The position numbers and the translations under genes were made by a program. A stretch of DNA of 53,655 nucleotides, from NCBI GenBank assembly GCA_964476705.1, contig CAYZBM010000004.1, forward strand, positions 1 through 53,655, in the 5' to 3' direction. Positions 7,617-15,891 of the stretch are shown piece after piece. Each line of letters starts with the position of its first letter. The first letter of the stretch is position 1. The notes beneath the pieces were generated by a model, which was not told where the DNA came from, made no database searches, and saw only the letters and a program-made list of their open reading frames with translations. The DNA comes from CAYZBM01 sp964476705. Lineage in GTDB: Bacteria > Pseudomonadota > Alphaproteobacteria > Rickettsiales > UBA6187.

Positions 7617-8717
7617 ATGTGGATATACGAACAAGAAAATTGGCCTAATTTTATTTGGAATGGCCTTAAAATAGCAGAGCTCTTAGCCGAAGTCCGTCAT
7701 TTAGAAGGCAGATTACTCGGACGTATGGAGTCTATGGGCTTCTCTTTATGTGAGGATGCAACTTTACAAATTCTAACCGAAGATGTTATAAAAACCTCAG
7801 AAATTGAAGGCGAGAAGCTAGATAAAGAACAAGTTAGATCTTCCATCGCTAGAAGATTAGGCTTAGATATCGGCGGATTACCACAAAAAGATAGAAATAT
7901 CGAATCTATAGTAGAAGTAATGCTAGATGCCACCAGAAATTACAATTTACCACTAACAAAAGAACGTTTATTTAGTTGGCACGCAGCTCTTTTTCCTACA
8001 GGCAGAAGTGGTTTGCAGAAGATTACTATAGGCAATTGGCGCAATCAAGAAAGTGGACAAATGCAAGTTGTATCCGGAGCATACGGGTGCGAACAAGTTC
8101 ACTATGAAGCTCTTAGCTATGAACGCTTAGAACAAGAAATGACTATGTTTTTAGAGTGGTTTGAAAATATATCTGATTTAGACGAAGTACTTAAAGCTAT
8201 TATCGCCCATTTTTGGTTTGTAACTATTCATCCTTTTGATGATGGCAATGGTAGAATAGCTAGAGCTCTCGCCGATATGGGCTTAGCACGAGCCGAAAAA
8301 AGTAAACAAAGATTTTACAGCATGTCAGCACAAATTCAACATGAGCGTAAGAATTATTATAATATACTAGAAGAATCGCAAAAAGGAGATCTTGATATTA
8401 CTAATTGGCTTGAGTGGTCATTACATTGCTTAAAGCAAGCTATAATTAATTCCGATAAAACTTTAGAATCAGTACTTGAAAAAGCGAAGTTTTTTAAAAA
8501 TAACCCTAATAGCCAATTTAACAAACGGCAATTAAAAATTATAAATAGATTACTTGATGGTTTTGAAGGTAATTTAACCTCTTCGAAATGGTCTAAAATA
8601 ACCAAATGCTCCCAAGACACAGCTCTTCGCGATATTAATGATTTACTAAACAAAAATATATTAGAAAAAGATAAAGGCCAAGGGCGGAGCACTAGCTACT
8701 TACTAAAAAGAAAATAA
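7617..8717 (+). CDS. Fic-domain AMP-transferase family protein, class II, with N-terminal DUF4172
   Basis: Fic enzymes move AMP (or another phosphate-linked group) from a nucleotide onto a target hydroxyl. The catalytic motif HPFDDGNGRIAR (residues 205-216) is intact, with the active His and the anion-binding loop. An inhibitory TSEIEGE helix motif at 60-66, ahead of the Fic core, places it in class II, in which an N-terminal Glu blocks productive ATP binding. The beginning MWIYEQENWPNFIW matches the DUF4172 region often joined to Fic, and the C terminus (about 285-366) looks like a winged helix. The start at 7617 is supported by GGAG five bases upstream. No antitoxin gene lies beside it; autoinhibition would substitute. 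Whether its target is bacterial or host is unknown. Confidence 0.92.
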   Translation: MWIYEQENWPNFIWNGLKIAELLAEVRHLEGRLLGRMESMGFSLCEDATLQILTEDVIKTSEIEGEKLDKEQVRSSIARRLGLDIGGLPQKDRNIESIVEVMLDATRNYNLPLTKERLFSWHAALFPTGRSGLQKITIGNWRNQESGQMQVVSGAYGCEQVHYEALSYERLEQEMTMFLEWFENISDLDEVLKAIIAHFWFVTIHPFDDGNGRIARALADMGLARAEKSKQRFYSMSAQIQHERKNYYNILEESQKGDLDITNWLEWSLHCLKQAIINSDKTLESVLEKAKFFKNNPNSQFNKRQLKIINRLLDGFEGNLTSSKWSKITKCSQDTALRDINDLLNKNILEKDKGQGRSTSYLLKRK

Positions 8718-8723
8718 AAAGAT

Positions 8724-9479
8724 TTACGCTGCCGATCTAGTTAGCGATACCACGTCACCAATTATTATGATGGTTGGCGAGATAAAATTCTGCTCTTTGG
8801 TCTTTTCATAAATATTATGAAGTGCTGCAAAACATTGTTTTTGCTTATCTGTAGTACCATTTTGAATGGCAACGCAGGCGGTATTTTCATCTAAACCATG
8901 CAGGATTAGATTTTGCGCTATAGATTCTAAATTAGTTAATCCCATATATAAAACTAGAGTACGATCGGGAGCTACTATATTATCATAATCTAAATTTAAC
9001 TTTAAGTTTTTTTGCTGATGTCCAGTTAAAAACATTACACTACTTGCAATACCTCGATGGGTTAGTGGAATATTTAAGTAAGCTGCGCAACCATCTGCGG
9101 CATTTACCCCAGGAACTATCTCAAAATTAATATTATGTTTAATTAAATGCAGCATTTCTTCGCCACCTCGGCCAAAAATAAAAGGATCACCACCTTTTAA
9201 TCTAACTACTATTTTATTTTGACTCGCAGTTTTAACTAAAAGCTCATTAATTTCATCTTGCGTCATATGATGATTACGGCAAGACTTCCCAGCATAAATT
9301 TTTTCAACATGATCTGGAATTAATTCCAATATACGCTCATCAATTAAACGGTCATAAACCACAACTTCGGCACTATTTTTAAGTAGCTCGTAAGTTTTTA
9401 AGGTAAGTAGTCCTGGATCTCCAGGACCTGCACCACAGATATAAACAAAGGGCGGCAAAACTTTGGGATAATTTAACAT
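8724..9479 (-). CDS. cobA: Uroporphyrinogen-III C-methyltransferase
   Basis: This SAM-dependent enzyme adds two methyl groups to uroporphyrinogen III to give precorrin-2, the branch point toward siroheme and cobalamin. The family motifs are clear: GAGPGDPGLLTLKTYELL, VVYDRLI, GKSCRNHHMTQDEIN, RLKGGDPFIFGRGGEE and PGVNAADGCAAYLNIPLTHRG. It is a stand-alone methyltransferase of 251 aa and lacks the dehydrogenase/ferrochelatase half of CysG. It converges on the Fic gene with a 6-base gap and lies downstream of the IalB-like gene (15-base gap). No sulfite reductase or cobalamin gene is in the window, so the product it feeds cannot be told. Confidence 0.95.
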   Translation of the reverse strand: MLNYPKVLPPFVYICGAGPGDPGLLTLKTYELLKNSAEVVVYDRLIDERILELIPDHVEKIYAGKSCRNHHMTQDEINELLVKTASQNKIVVRLKGGDPFIFGRGGEEMLHLIKHNINFEIVPGVNAADGCAAYLNIPLTHRGIASSVMFLTGHQQKNLKLNLDYDNIVAPDRTLVLYMGLTNLESIAQNLILHGLDENTACVAIQNGTTDKQKQCFAALHNIYEKTKEQNFISPTIIIIGDVVSLTRSAA

Positions 9480-9494
9480 AAAATTAATTAGATA

Positions 9495-9995
9495 TTATTT
9501 GCACAATTCTTTCATTCGATCATAGGCTGCAGAAAAACCCGATAATGAATAACGATCTACTGAATAAGTACCTTTATTTGAAGTACCTTTTACATTCATA
9601 AAGGCTTTATGTTTTATTTCGGAAATTAAATCTTTATCAATTCTAGCATCTTTAGTCCAAGCATTATCACCTTTAACTAAAGATAAATAATGAGTTTTGC
9701 CACCTTCTATTGTTACTTGAATTTTACTATTATCTTTATAAGGATAACCAGAAGACAAACTCACCTCGTCTTGAGCTTTGCCTAAGCTAGTTACAATAAA
9801 ATATGGATCATCACGTTTAGTATAATTACCAGTTTTACTTACCGGGAAAGATGCTATATAACATAATGTTTTTCCATCAATTTTTGTGGTATAAGTAATC
9901 CAATCTTTAAAGCTTTTATCTCTGACTTGTGCTGTTGCAGTACTTGCACATAAAGAAAATCCAATAGCTGCTATAGTAAAATAAATCTTTTTCAT
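9495..9995 (-). CDS. Secreted IalB-like (invasion-associated locus B) protein
   Basis: The protein begins MKKIYFTIAAIGFSLCASTATAQ in two parts of basic then hydrophobic residues, a typical cleavable signal peptide, so it acts in the periplasm or outside. The mature part follows the IalB pattern: FKDW near the start, FPVSKTG, a GYPY turn, a central TIEGGKTHYLSL stretch, then AFMNVKGTSNKGTYSVDRYSLSGFSAA at the end (two adjoining blocks). IalB was named from Bartonella, where it aids red-cell entry, but the family is widespread in alphaproteobacteria and its biochemical role is unclear. I moved the start to the ATG at 9995 to give a clean signal peptide. The similarity is from memory of the family pattern and is moderate. 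Confidence 0.75.
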   Translation of the reverse strand: MKKIYFTIAAIGFSLCASTATAQVRDKSFKDWITYTTKIDGKTLCYIASFPVSKTGNYTKRDDPYFIVTSLGKAQDEVSLSSGYPYKDNSKIQVTIEGGKTHYLSLVKGDNAWTKDARIDKDLISEIKHKAFMNVKGTSNKGTYSVDRYSLSGFSAAYDRMKELCK

Positions 9996-10126
9996 AACCG
10001 CATTATATATATATTTCAAAAAAAACAAAATAATTAAAATTCTAAATTAAGCCCATAAAACCATAGCTCTAGTTGTAAATTAATCAAGTGTTTTGTCTAT
10101 GAGCATAATTAAAAATAAATGATAGA

Positions 10127-11287
10127 TTATTTGACAGCATATAAAGCACGCACCTGCTTAGAACTCATTGGTACAAAAGGTGATCTTTCCACCGGTTCAG
10201 TTTCAGCAACCACTCTTTCCTCGGATTTTGCATTTTTGCTATTATCATTAGCGACATTAATATTAGGATTACTAGTTTTATTTTCCAAGCTACGCGGCTT
10301 AACTTTTACTTTAGCAACTATATTATCAGGCTTAGCTTTAGGCATGGCCGGTGATAATTTTGGTATAGGAGCTACACTTGCCTCATTTTTTTGAGGTTGC
10401 TTATTATTGTCATTAGCAATATTTTTAGTATTATTTTCCTTAGCTTTGATTTTAGTCTTATCTTGAGCATAGTTAATATTTTTATTTTGTGCCGCTAACT
10501 TATAAAAGGCTTTATCTAAAATCATCATCATATGATCATCACGACGTTTGGCAGTTTGTCCACCCATAACTACACCAACAATACTATTATCCCCTCTAAT
10601 TGCCGAGGTTACCAAGTTAAAACCTGAAGCATTAATAAAACCAGTTTTAAGACCATCAGCACCTTGATATTTTTTAGTAACCCGGTTATGGGTTAAAAAT
10701 TTACGACCTTTATAATTAAATTCAGTTTTTGAGAATAAATAATAATATTCAGGATAATCACGACGCAGGGCAATACCCAGCCTTGCCATATCATAAGCGG
10801 TAGTAACTTGTCTTTTATCAGGAAGACCAGAAGCATTTTTAAAAACTGTACGGTTCATACCAAGTTTTTTTGCCATATTAGTCATCATGACTGCAAATTT
10901 TGGTTCACTTCCACCAATTGCTTCAGCTAAAACTACAGCGGAATCATTTGCTGAATTAATTACTAAACTAAGCAAAGCATCCTTTACGCTAATAGTTTCA
11001 CCCTTCTTAAAACCAATTTTAGTTGGCTTTTGAATAGATGCATGATCAGAAACAAATAATTTTTGATTAGGGGATAATTTTTTATTCTCTAAGGCTCTAA
11101 AAGTTAAATATATAGTCATCATTTTAGTTAAAGATGCCGGATATCTAAGTTCATTTGCGCTATCTTCATGAATCACCATTCCGGTTTTAGCATTAACCAC
11201 TAAGGCCGAAAACCTCTGGTCTGCAGCATAACTATTTACGGCAAAAAATAATAGACAAAATAATACTAAAAATTTTCTAATATTCAT
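10127..11287 (-). CDS. dacF: D-alanyl-D-alanine carboxypeptidase (penicillin-binding protein 5/6 family)
   Basis: This is a periplasmic peptidase that trims the terminal D-Ala from peptidoglycan stem peptides. A signal peptide (1-21, ending NSYA-A) is followed by the peptidase S11 domain with SLTK (Ser52, Lys55), SAN (112-114) and KTG (214-216), the three motifs of the active-site serine family. After about residue 275 the sequence turns into a Lys/Asn/Pro-rich linker that ends ...SPFVPMSSKQVRALYAVK, unlike the amphipathic anchor of PBP5, so membrane attachment is uncertain. Its presence implies that the cell makes at least some peptidoglycan. Confidence 0.93.
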   Translation of the reverse strand: MNIRKFLVLFCLLFFAVNSYAADQRFSALVVNAKTGMVIHEDSANELRYPASLTKMMTIYLTFRALENKKLSPNQKLFVSDHASIQKPTKIGFKKGETISVKDALLSLVINSANDSAVVLAEAIGGSEPKFAVMMTNMAKKLGMNRTVFKNASGLPDKRQVTTAYDMARLGIALRRDYPEYYYLFSKTEFNYKGRKFLTHNRVTKKYQGADGLKTGFINASGFNLVTSAIRGDNSIVGVVMGGQTAKRRDDHMMMILDKAFYKLAAQNKNINYAQDKTKIKAKENNTKNIANDNNKQPQKNEASVAPIPKLSPAMPKAKPDNIVAKVKVKPRSLENKTSNPNINVANDNSKNAKSEERVVAETEPVERSPFVPMSSKQVRALYAVK

Positions 11288-11472
11288 AACTACAAATCTA
11301 CATGTTAAAATAGCATAAATACAAAATCATAATTTATAAGATTATGATAAAGAGTATAAGCTAATCATAACCTAAAAAAATACATATAGTCAAAAATAAA
11401 AAGCTAAATAATAGCCTATAAGTGGTAATAATTTTTTGATTTGTTACTTAGAAGTTATTTGTTTAAATTTTT

Positions 11473-12429
11473 TTAAAAAGCAGTACTTTTATTAAAGTAC
11501 TCAAAAGTAGCTTTTATATGTTCAGGTATAGGAGCAGTTACTATCAAGGGCTTAGCATTTTCTAACGGGATAGTTATTTTATAAGCATGCAAATGAAGTT
11601 TAGTTTTGCAGCCATCGATAAAAGCTAAATTACCACCATATTTACCATCACCTAATATCGGGCAATTCATGGCTTGCATATGCACTCTTAACTGATGGGT
11701 CCTTCCAGTTATAGGCATTAACTTAACTAAAGATGCTTCTTTGCCCAAAGTTTCTAAGACTTCATAATCGGTTATGGCAAATAGCCCATCTTCACTTACT
11801 TCTACTTTTTCATAATTAGCGGATTTTTTTTCTAAGTTTAAATCTATCCGCCCTTTTTTTAGCGGTAATTTTCCAACTATCACCGCTAAATATTCTTTAA
11901 CTATTTTTTTATCTTTAAATAGCTGAATTATTTTTGTGGCTTGATTGCTGCTTCGTGCCAAAAGTAAAATACCGCTAGTATCTTTATCTAGACGATGGAC
12001 TAATTTTGGCCTTTGGGTATTATCAAATTTAATAGTATCAAGTAGATGATCAACACTAATATTAATTTTACTTCCGCCCTGCACTGCAAGGCCAGCTGGT
12101 TTATTAATTATTAAAATATCATCATTTTTATAAAGAATATTTTTCTTTAGCATCTCCAGCTGAGCAGGACTAGGTTTGAATTCTTTTTTCTTTTCCTCAA
12201 GATTATCTGGTTTATTAGCTAATTTTAATAAAAATTCTGGAACTTTTATTTCATCATTATATTTTAAACGTAATGCTGACTTTGCTCTTTTTCCATTAAT
12301 ACGGATATTACCTTTACGTAAAGCTTTTTCGATACTTACATGCGACAGTTCAGGAAAATGTCGTTTAAACCAACGATCTAACCTTACATTTTCTTCATCT
12401 TTTTTAACTTTTATAAGTGCAATTGCCAT
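11473..12429 (-). CDS. rluC: RluC/RluD-type 23S rRNA pseudouridine synthase
   Basis: The N-terminal S4 RNA-binding domain (RLDRWFKRHFP, then ALRKGNIRINGKR) precedes the catalytic domain with HRLDKDTSG (145-153), where Asp148 is the active residue, and PITGRTHQLRVHMQ near the C terminus. The enzyme isomerises specific uridines in large-subunit rRNA. RluC and RluD cannot be separated with certainty by eye; the compact S4 domain and the insertion between the domains favour RluC. The gene lies downstream of rpsU, separated from it by a terminator hairpin at 12454-12481. A GAGGAA sits 11 bases before the ATG. Confidence 0.92.
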   Translation of the reverse strand: MAIALIKVKKDEENVRLDRWFKRHFPELSHVSIEKALRKGNIRINGKRAKSALRLKYNDEIKVPEFLLKLANKPDNLEEKKKEFKPSPAQLEMLKKNILYKNDDILIINKPAGLAVQGGSKINISVDHLLDTIKFDNTQRPKLVHRLDKDTSGILLLARSSNQATKIIQLFKDKKIVKEYLAVIVGKLPLKKGRIDLNLEKKSANYEKVEVSEDGLFAITDYEVLETLGKEASLVKLMPITGRTHQLRVHMQAMNCPILGDGKYGGNLAFIDGCKTKLHLHAYKITIPLENAKPLIVTAPIPEHIKATFEYFNKSTAF

Positions 12430-12453
12430 AATCTATATTATTCCTCATAAAAC

Positions 12454-12481
12454 AAAACCCACATTTAAGAATGTGGGTTTT
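12454..12481 (-). terminator. Intrinsic terminator between rpsU and the pseudouridine synthase gene
   Basis: A perfect 12-bp stem (AAAACCCACATT and AATGTGGGTTTT) has a 4-base loop. On the minus strand it follows the rpsU stop by 27 bases and continues into a T-rich run, so it would end the short rpsU transcript. Confidence 0.85.
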
Positions 12482-12508
12482 GCAAAATTATTTTTTAGTA
12501 CAGAAAAA

Positions 12509-12709
12509 CTAGTCAGAAAAATTTTTCTTACGTGCTAATTTTCTACGTCTACGTTCTGATTCTGAATCTTTACGTTTTTTCTCTTCTGAAGGTTTTTCAT
12601 AGTGACGACGCAATTTCATTTCTCTAAATATACCTTCACGCTGCATCTTCTTTTTTAATGCTCTTAATGCCTGATCAATATTATTAGTATGCACATTAAC
12701 TTGAACCAA
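12509..12709 (-). CDS. rpsU: 30S ribosomal protein S21
   Basis: This small basic protein of 66 aa has the S21 pattern: VNVHTNNIDQALRALKKKM, then GIFREMKLRRHYEKPSEEK and an Arg/Lys-rich tail. S21 binds near the 3' end of 16S rRNA and helps select start sites. The start codon is TTG; an AGGAGG ribosome site nine bases upstream (12719-12724) supports it. The gene is a single-gene transcript ended by the hairpin at 12454-12481 and is divergent from coq9. Confidence 0.96.
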   Translation of the reverse strand: MVQVNVHTNNIDQALRALKKKMQREGIFREMKLRRHYEKPSEEKKRKDSESERRRRKLARKKNFSD

Positions 12710-12718
12710 TTAAATATA

Positions 12719-12724
12719 CCTCCT
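12719..12724 (-). promoter_or_regulatory. Strong Shine-Dalgarno site of rpsU
   Basis: AGGAGG on the minus strand, nine bases from the TTG at 12709, is the strongest ribosome site in the window and decides the non-ATG start of rpsU. Confidence 0.8.
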
Positions 12725-12849
12725 CTCGAGATATGCTATAATAGTTATATATTAAATTCTTTTATGTGGATCTAATTGACAAATTTAGCTATAAAAGTCA
12801 AGCTATAATTACTCAGAAAAAGCAAATAACCTATATAATCTTTCAAAAT

Positions 12850-13443
12850 ATGACCAAAATAAGCATATATAAGGCCAATATCTATAAACAGGCGCTAAAA
12901 AGCATTAAGCATTTGGGCTTTAATAGCAAAATGCTTGAAGAATCCTCCAAAAATGCAGGATATGAGGCATTATTTGTTCATACTATATTTCATAATGGCA
13001 TTGATGATTTTGCCCTTTATATGATGAATAAATTAGATAAGAAAATGACTATAAAAATGGTTCAATTAAAGGAAGAAAACCCCATTTTAAAAGTCAGAGA
13101 ATTAATCTTTTTAAGTATAAAAACTCGCATAGAAATCATTAATAAAAATAAATCGGCGTATAAGGCCTTATTTTATTTTTATAGCAACCCTTGTAGATAT
13201 AACCAAAGTCTTACTAGGCTGTGGAAGACTGCTGATATTATCTGGTATATAGCTAAGGATAATTCAACCGATTTTAACTATTATAGTAAAAGAACTCTAC
13301 TTTCTACAATCTATAGCTTAACCATGCTTTATTGGCTTTCTGATAAATCTCCAAATAGCTCAAAAACCTTAGAATTCTTACAAAAAACCATTGATCGAGT
13401 TTTAAGTTTGCAGAAATTTAAGTTTAAGAAAAATACAACTTAA
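12850..13443 (+). CDS. coq9: COQ9 family ubiquinone-biosynthesis protein
   Basis: COQ9 is a lipid-binding partner of COQ7 in ubiquinone synthesis, with a fold like TetR regulators. The C-terminal half shows the family signature: RIEIINKNKSAYKALF, then LWKTADIIWYIAKDNSTDFN, YSKRTLLSTIYSLTMLYWL and a final FLQKTIDRVL helix. The N-terminal helix-turn-helix-like part begins YKANIYKQALKSIKHLGF. The frame is open from a GTG at 12766, but the ATG at 12850 gives the normal family beginning; neither has a clear ribosome site, so the start is uncertain. coq7 lies 3 kb away on the other strand. Confidence 0.85.
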   Translation: MTKISIYKANIYKQALKSIKHLGFNSKMLEESSKNAGYEALFVHTIFHNGIDDFALYMMNKLDKKMTIKMVQLKEENPILKVRELIFLSIKTRIEIINKNKSAYKALFYFYSNPCRYNQSLTRLWKTADIIWYIAKDNSTDFNYYSKRTLLSTIYSLTMLYWLSDKSPNSSKTLEFLQKTIDRVLSLQKFKFKKNTT

Positions 13444-13462
13444 CTAACTTTTAAAGTCTTTC

Positions 13463-13490
13463 TATAGTATTTCAATCATAAAATACTATA
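13463..13490 (+). repeat. Minimal copy of the TATAGTA...TACTATA palindromic repeat; possible coq9 terminator
   Basis: TATAGTATTT pairs perfectly with AAATACTATA around CAATCATA, 19 bases after the coq9 stop; one further base pair on each side extends it. The right half with its CAATCAT matches the end of the longer repeat copy at 16233-16402. A T-rich run about 10-18 bases beyond could give weak termination. The rest of the gap to 13731 holds nothing I recognise. Confidence 0.7.
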
Positions 13491-13731
13491 GAATATCTTT
13501 ATTTTTTTCGCAGCCAAAAGTTTTTTTAAACGCTGCATCATTTTTGGGATTAAGAAAACGTGACAACATACACCTTAAATAGATAAAATGTGACTATATT
13601 TTGATGTTGTTCATATTTAAGTTAAAGATGATGCAGAGGCCAGAATAAGATTTAAAAATTCAAAGTTTCATTATATTGCAGTTTTTTGCATTATACAATA
13701 ATACAACAGCAATTAAAACTTTTTTTACTAA

Positions 13732-14304
13732 CTACAAATTAAGAAAATAACTATTATCTTTATTTTCTATAATACCAGAATCATCCTTTAATTTTTGCCT
13801 TAATCTATAAATATGCGTAGTTAAAGTTTGAGTATCAATATCATCTTTTAGCTGCCAAACATTACGTAATAAATCTTGATTACTTAAAGCTTCCGGATAA
13901 GTATTTAATAAATAAGCAAATAAGCTAGTCTCTTTTTCGCTAAGTAAATATTCTCGTCCTCCAACTAAAAGCCTATTATTTAACTGATCTAAAGTTAAAT
14001 GTTTTAAATGGATTGGCTGCATTTTAATTTGATTAAATAACTTTTCCAGCAATAAAAATAATTTAGCTAAAGCAAAAGGTTTTTGTAATTTAATTTCGAT
14101 ATTTTCTTTAAGCAAATTGGTTTTAAGCAAAATAAACTCTTGGTTTAAATCATCAATAATTATTAGTACATTTTTATTGGCAATAATTTCTTTATGCTCT
14201 AGACAATGCCTATATTCTATTTCAGCAAAAATTATTTGCTGATTAAGCAATTGTTCTAGCTCATTATCAGGGCTAAGTAATGCAATTATAGACTTTTTTT
14301 TCAT
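13732..14304 (-). CDS. OmpR-type winged-helix regulator with a degenerate, shortened receiver domain
   Basis: Residues about 100-190 form a DNA-binding Trans_reg_C winged helix: LSEKETSLFAYLLN, then LSNQDLLRNVWQL and TLTTHIYRLRQKLKDD. The front half keeps the outline of a response-regulator receiver, with IIIDD where the phosphorylated Asp would lie and a KPF near the end, but only about 25 residues separate them and one acidic-pocket position is lost, so normal phosphorelay is doubtful. No histidine kinase is adjacent. The gene is divergent from ribA across a gap of under 60 bases, so it could act on that promoter. That link is inference only. Confidence 0.78.
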   Translation of the reverse strand: MKKKSIIALLSPDNELEQLLNQQIIFAEIEYRHCLEHKEIIANKNVLIIIDDLNQEFILLKTNLLKENIEIKLQKPFALAKLFLLLEKLFNQIKMQPIHLKHLTLDQLNNRLLVGGREYLLSEKETSLFAYLLNTYPEALSNQDLLRNVWQLKDDIDTQTLTTHIYRLRQKLKDDSGIIENKDNSYFLNL

Positions 14305-14361
14305 TTCATGATAGTTAGATTCAAGTTATTCAAAATGCATAAAGATGATAGAAGTATAAAT

Positions 14362-15429
14362 ATGAATTCTAAAATAGTAAATATAGAACGTGCAATAAAT
14401 GATTTAAAATCTGGTATGCCAGTAATATTGCAAGATAATAAAGACAAGATATTACTAATTGCTAGTGATAATTTTAATAATGAAAGCAAAAATTTCTTTT
14501 TGTTAAAAGAATCAAAACTAGTTTTAAGTAAAGAACGTATTAATTTTGTTTTTAAAGAACTCCCTAAACAACAAAGCCAGAATTCTGTAGTAGTTGACCT
14601 TAACCAAATTTTAATTAAAAATCTTGAAAAAATTATTTGGCAGCCAAATTTAAATGAAGCTTTACTAAAAATACTAAAGAAAAACATTAAAGCAACTAAA
14701 CTTGAAGAATTAGCCTTAATTTTACTGCATAATGCTGAGTTAATCCCTAGCTGTATAATTACTAAAAAGATTCCAGCTAAAATTAAAAATGTAGTTTTAA
14801 CTATTAAATCTAGTGATCTAATTTATTATCAAAAACATTTAGGAGAAGAGGTTAAATTAATTTCTCAAGCTAAAATTGCCTTAAAAAATGCCAGTGATTC
14901 AACTATTTATGCTTTTCGAACTGATGGCTCTATTAAAGAACATTTAGCTATATTTGTAAATAGTCCAAAAAAAACTCCTTTAGTTAGAATTCATTCTTCT
15001 TGCTATACAGGAGACCTACTTAATTCTTTAGCTTGTGATTGTCATGATCAATTACATTTAGCAATTGAAAAAATGGTAGAAGCTGGAGGTGGAATAATTA
15101 TTTATTTATTGCAAGAAGGTCGTGGTATTGGCCTAATTAATAAAATCAGAGCCTATGATATAAAAAATAATGGCTTAGATACAGTAGATGCTAATTTGTC
15201 TTTAGGTTTTGCCGATGATGAGCGTAGTTTTAAACTCGCCGCGCAAATTTTAAAAATTCTTAATATTTCGGAAATAAGCTTACTTAGTAATAATCCTCGT
15301 AAAAAACTGGGGCTTGAGAAATGTGGAATTAAAATAAAACAAGCTCTAAACCATATAATCAAAAGTAATAAACATAATAAAGAATATCTAAAAACTAAAT
15401 TTTCAAAATTGGGGCATAAGAAAGGTTAA
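14362..15429 (+). CDS. ribA: GTP cyclohydrolase II with an extra N-terminal domain
   Basis: This enzyme makes the first committed riboflavin intermediate from GTP. The catalytic domain (about 185-355) has the zinc ligands Cys214, Cys225 and Cys227 in the spacing C-x10-C-x-C, the QEGRGIGL loop, the DTVDANLSLGF region and NNPRKKLGLEKCGI. About 180 residues precede it, making the protein far longer than the 200-aa E. coli enzyme; a similar N-terminal extension is found in Wolbachia-type RibA, as I recall. It supplies the activity missing from the RibA-like half of the protein at 1406-2506. I chose ATG 14362 since earlier starts crowd the divergent gene. The 3' end overlaps the next gene by four bases. 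Confidence 0.93.
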   Translation: MNSKIVNIERAINDLKSGMPVILQDNKDKILLIASDNFNNESKNFFLLKESKLVLSKERINFVFKELPKQQSQNSVVVDLNQILIKNLEKIIWQPNLNEALLKILKKNIKATKLEELALILLHNAELIPSCIITKKIPAKIKNVVLTIKSSDLIYYQKHLGEEVKLISQAKIALKNASDSTIYAFRTDGSIKEHLAIFVNSPKKTPLVRIHSSCYTGDLLNSLACDCHDQLHLAIEKMVEAGGGIIIYLLQEGRGIGLINKIRAYDIKNNGLDTVDANLSLGFADDERSFKLAAQILKILNISEISLLSNNPRKKLGLEKCGIKIKQALNHIIKSNKHNKEYLKTKFSKLGHKKG

Positions 15430-15791
15430 ACTACAGAAATTATAGTTCCTATTCCATTTTGAGCTACTGAATTCCTAGTTCCTATTCCATTTTGAGCTAC
15501 TGAATTCGCTAAGGCACTAGCTGGTGGTGAATAAAAAGTTTTTTTAAAAACATTGAGCAACATATTAACTCCAAAAAATCCTACTGGTAGTCCTGCTATA
15601 CTAATTATGTTATCTTTAAAAGTTGGCTTACACTCTTTATTAGGCGCTCCATTATATAACTCTACTATATTAGTAGCAGCAACTACTCCTAAAACAATCA
15701 TAAAAAGACCGTTAACAGATCCTCTTTTTATGAGCGAAGCTTCTGCGTCAGTTAATTTGTTTATATTATATATGGACCAACCTTCTGGCAT
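15426..15791 (-). CDS. Small membrane protein of unknown function with a duplicated C-terminal 11-mer
   Basis: I do not recognise this 121-aa protein. It has two hydrophobic segments (about residues 27-45 and 64-80) joined by a cysteine-containing loop, consistent with a two-pass membrane protein. It ends in a tandem duplication of NSVAQNGIGT(R/I), encoded by two 33-base direct repeats at 15443-15508. Its last codon overlaps the convergent ribA stop by four bases. The duplicated tail looks recent. The gene has an acceptable ATG but no strong ribosome site; it may be real but lineage-specific. Confidence 0.55.
   Translation of the reverse strand: MPEGWSIYNINKLTDAEASLIKRGSVNGLFMIVLGVVAATNIVELYNGAPNKECKPTFKDNIISIAGLPVGFFGVNMLLNVFKKTFYSPPASALANSVAQNGIGTRNSVAQNGIGTIISVV
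15443..15508. repeat. Two tandem 33-bp direct repeats
   Basis: TAGTTCCTATTCCATTTTGA and its following 12 bases occur at 15443 and again at 15476, a 33-base period equal to 11 codons, so the frame of the small membrane protein is kept. Confidence 0.9.
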
Positions 15792-15891
15792 AATACACTT
15801 TTTTCAATTAAGCTAAATATTATTTATAATAGCATATTTATTGATTAAAATAAAGAGGATGGTTAATTTATTAATTATTGATTAGGTGGCA

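Noticed and set aside
10119..10394. 91-codon plus-strand frame inside the carboxypeptidase gene
   Set aside because: It is antisense to a clear gene; its hydrophobic run reflects the Lys/Asn-rich tail on the other strand.
12766..12849. Longer coq9 beginning at GTG 12766
   Set aside because: The extra 28 residues match nothing in the family and no ribosome site supports the GTG; the ATG at 12850 gives the usual start.
13540..13660. Possible insertion-sequence end (GACAACAT ... ATGTTGTT) after coq9
   Set aside because: The inverted match is only 7 bases and no transposase codons accompany it.
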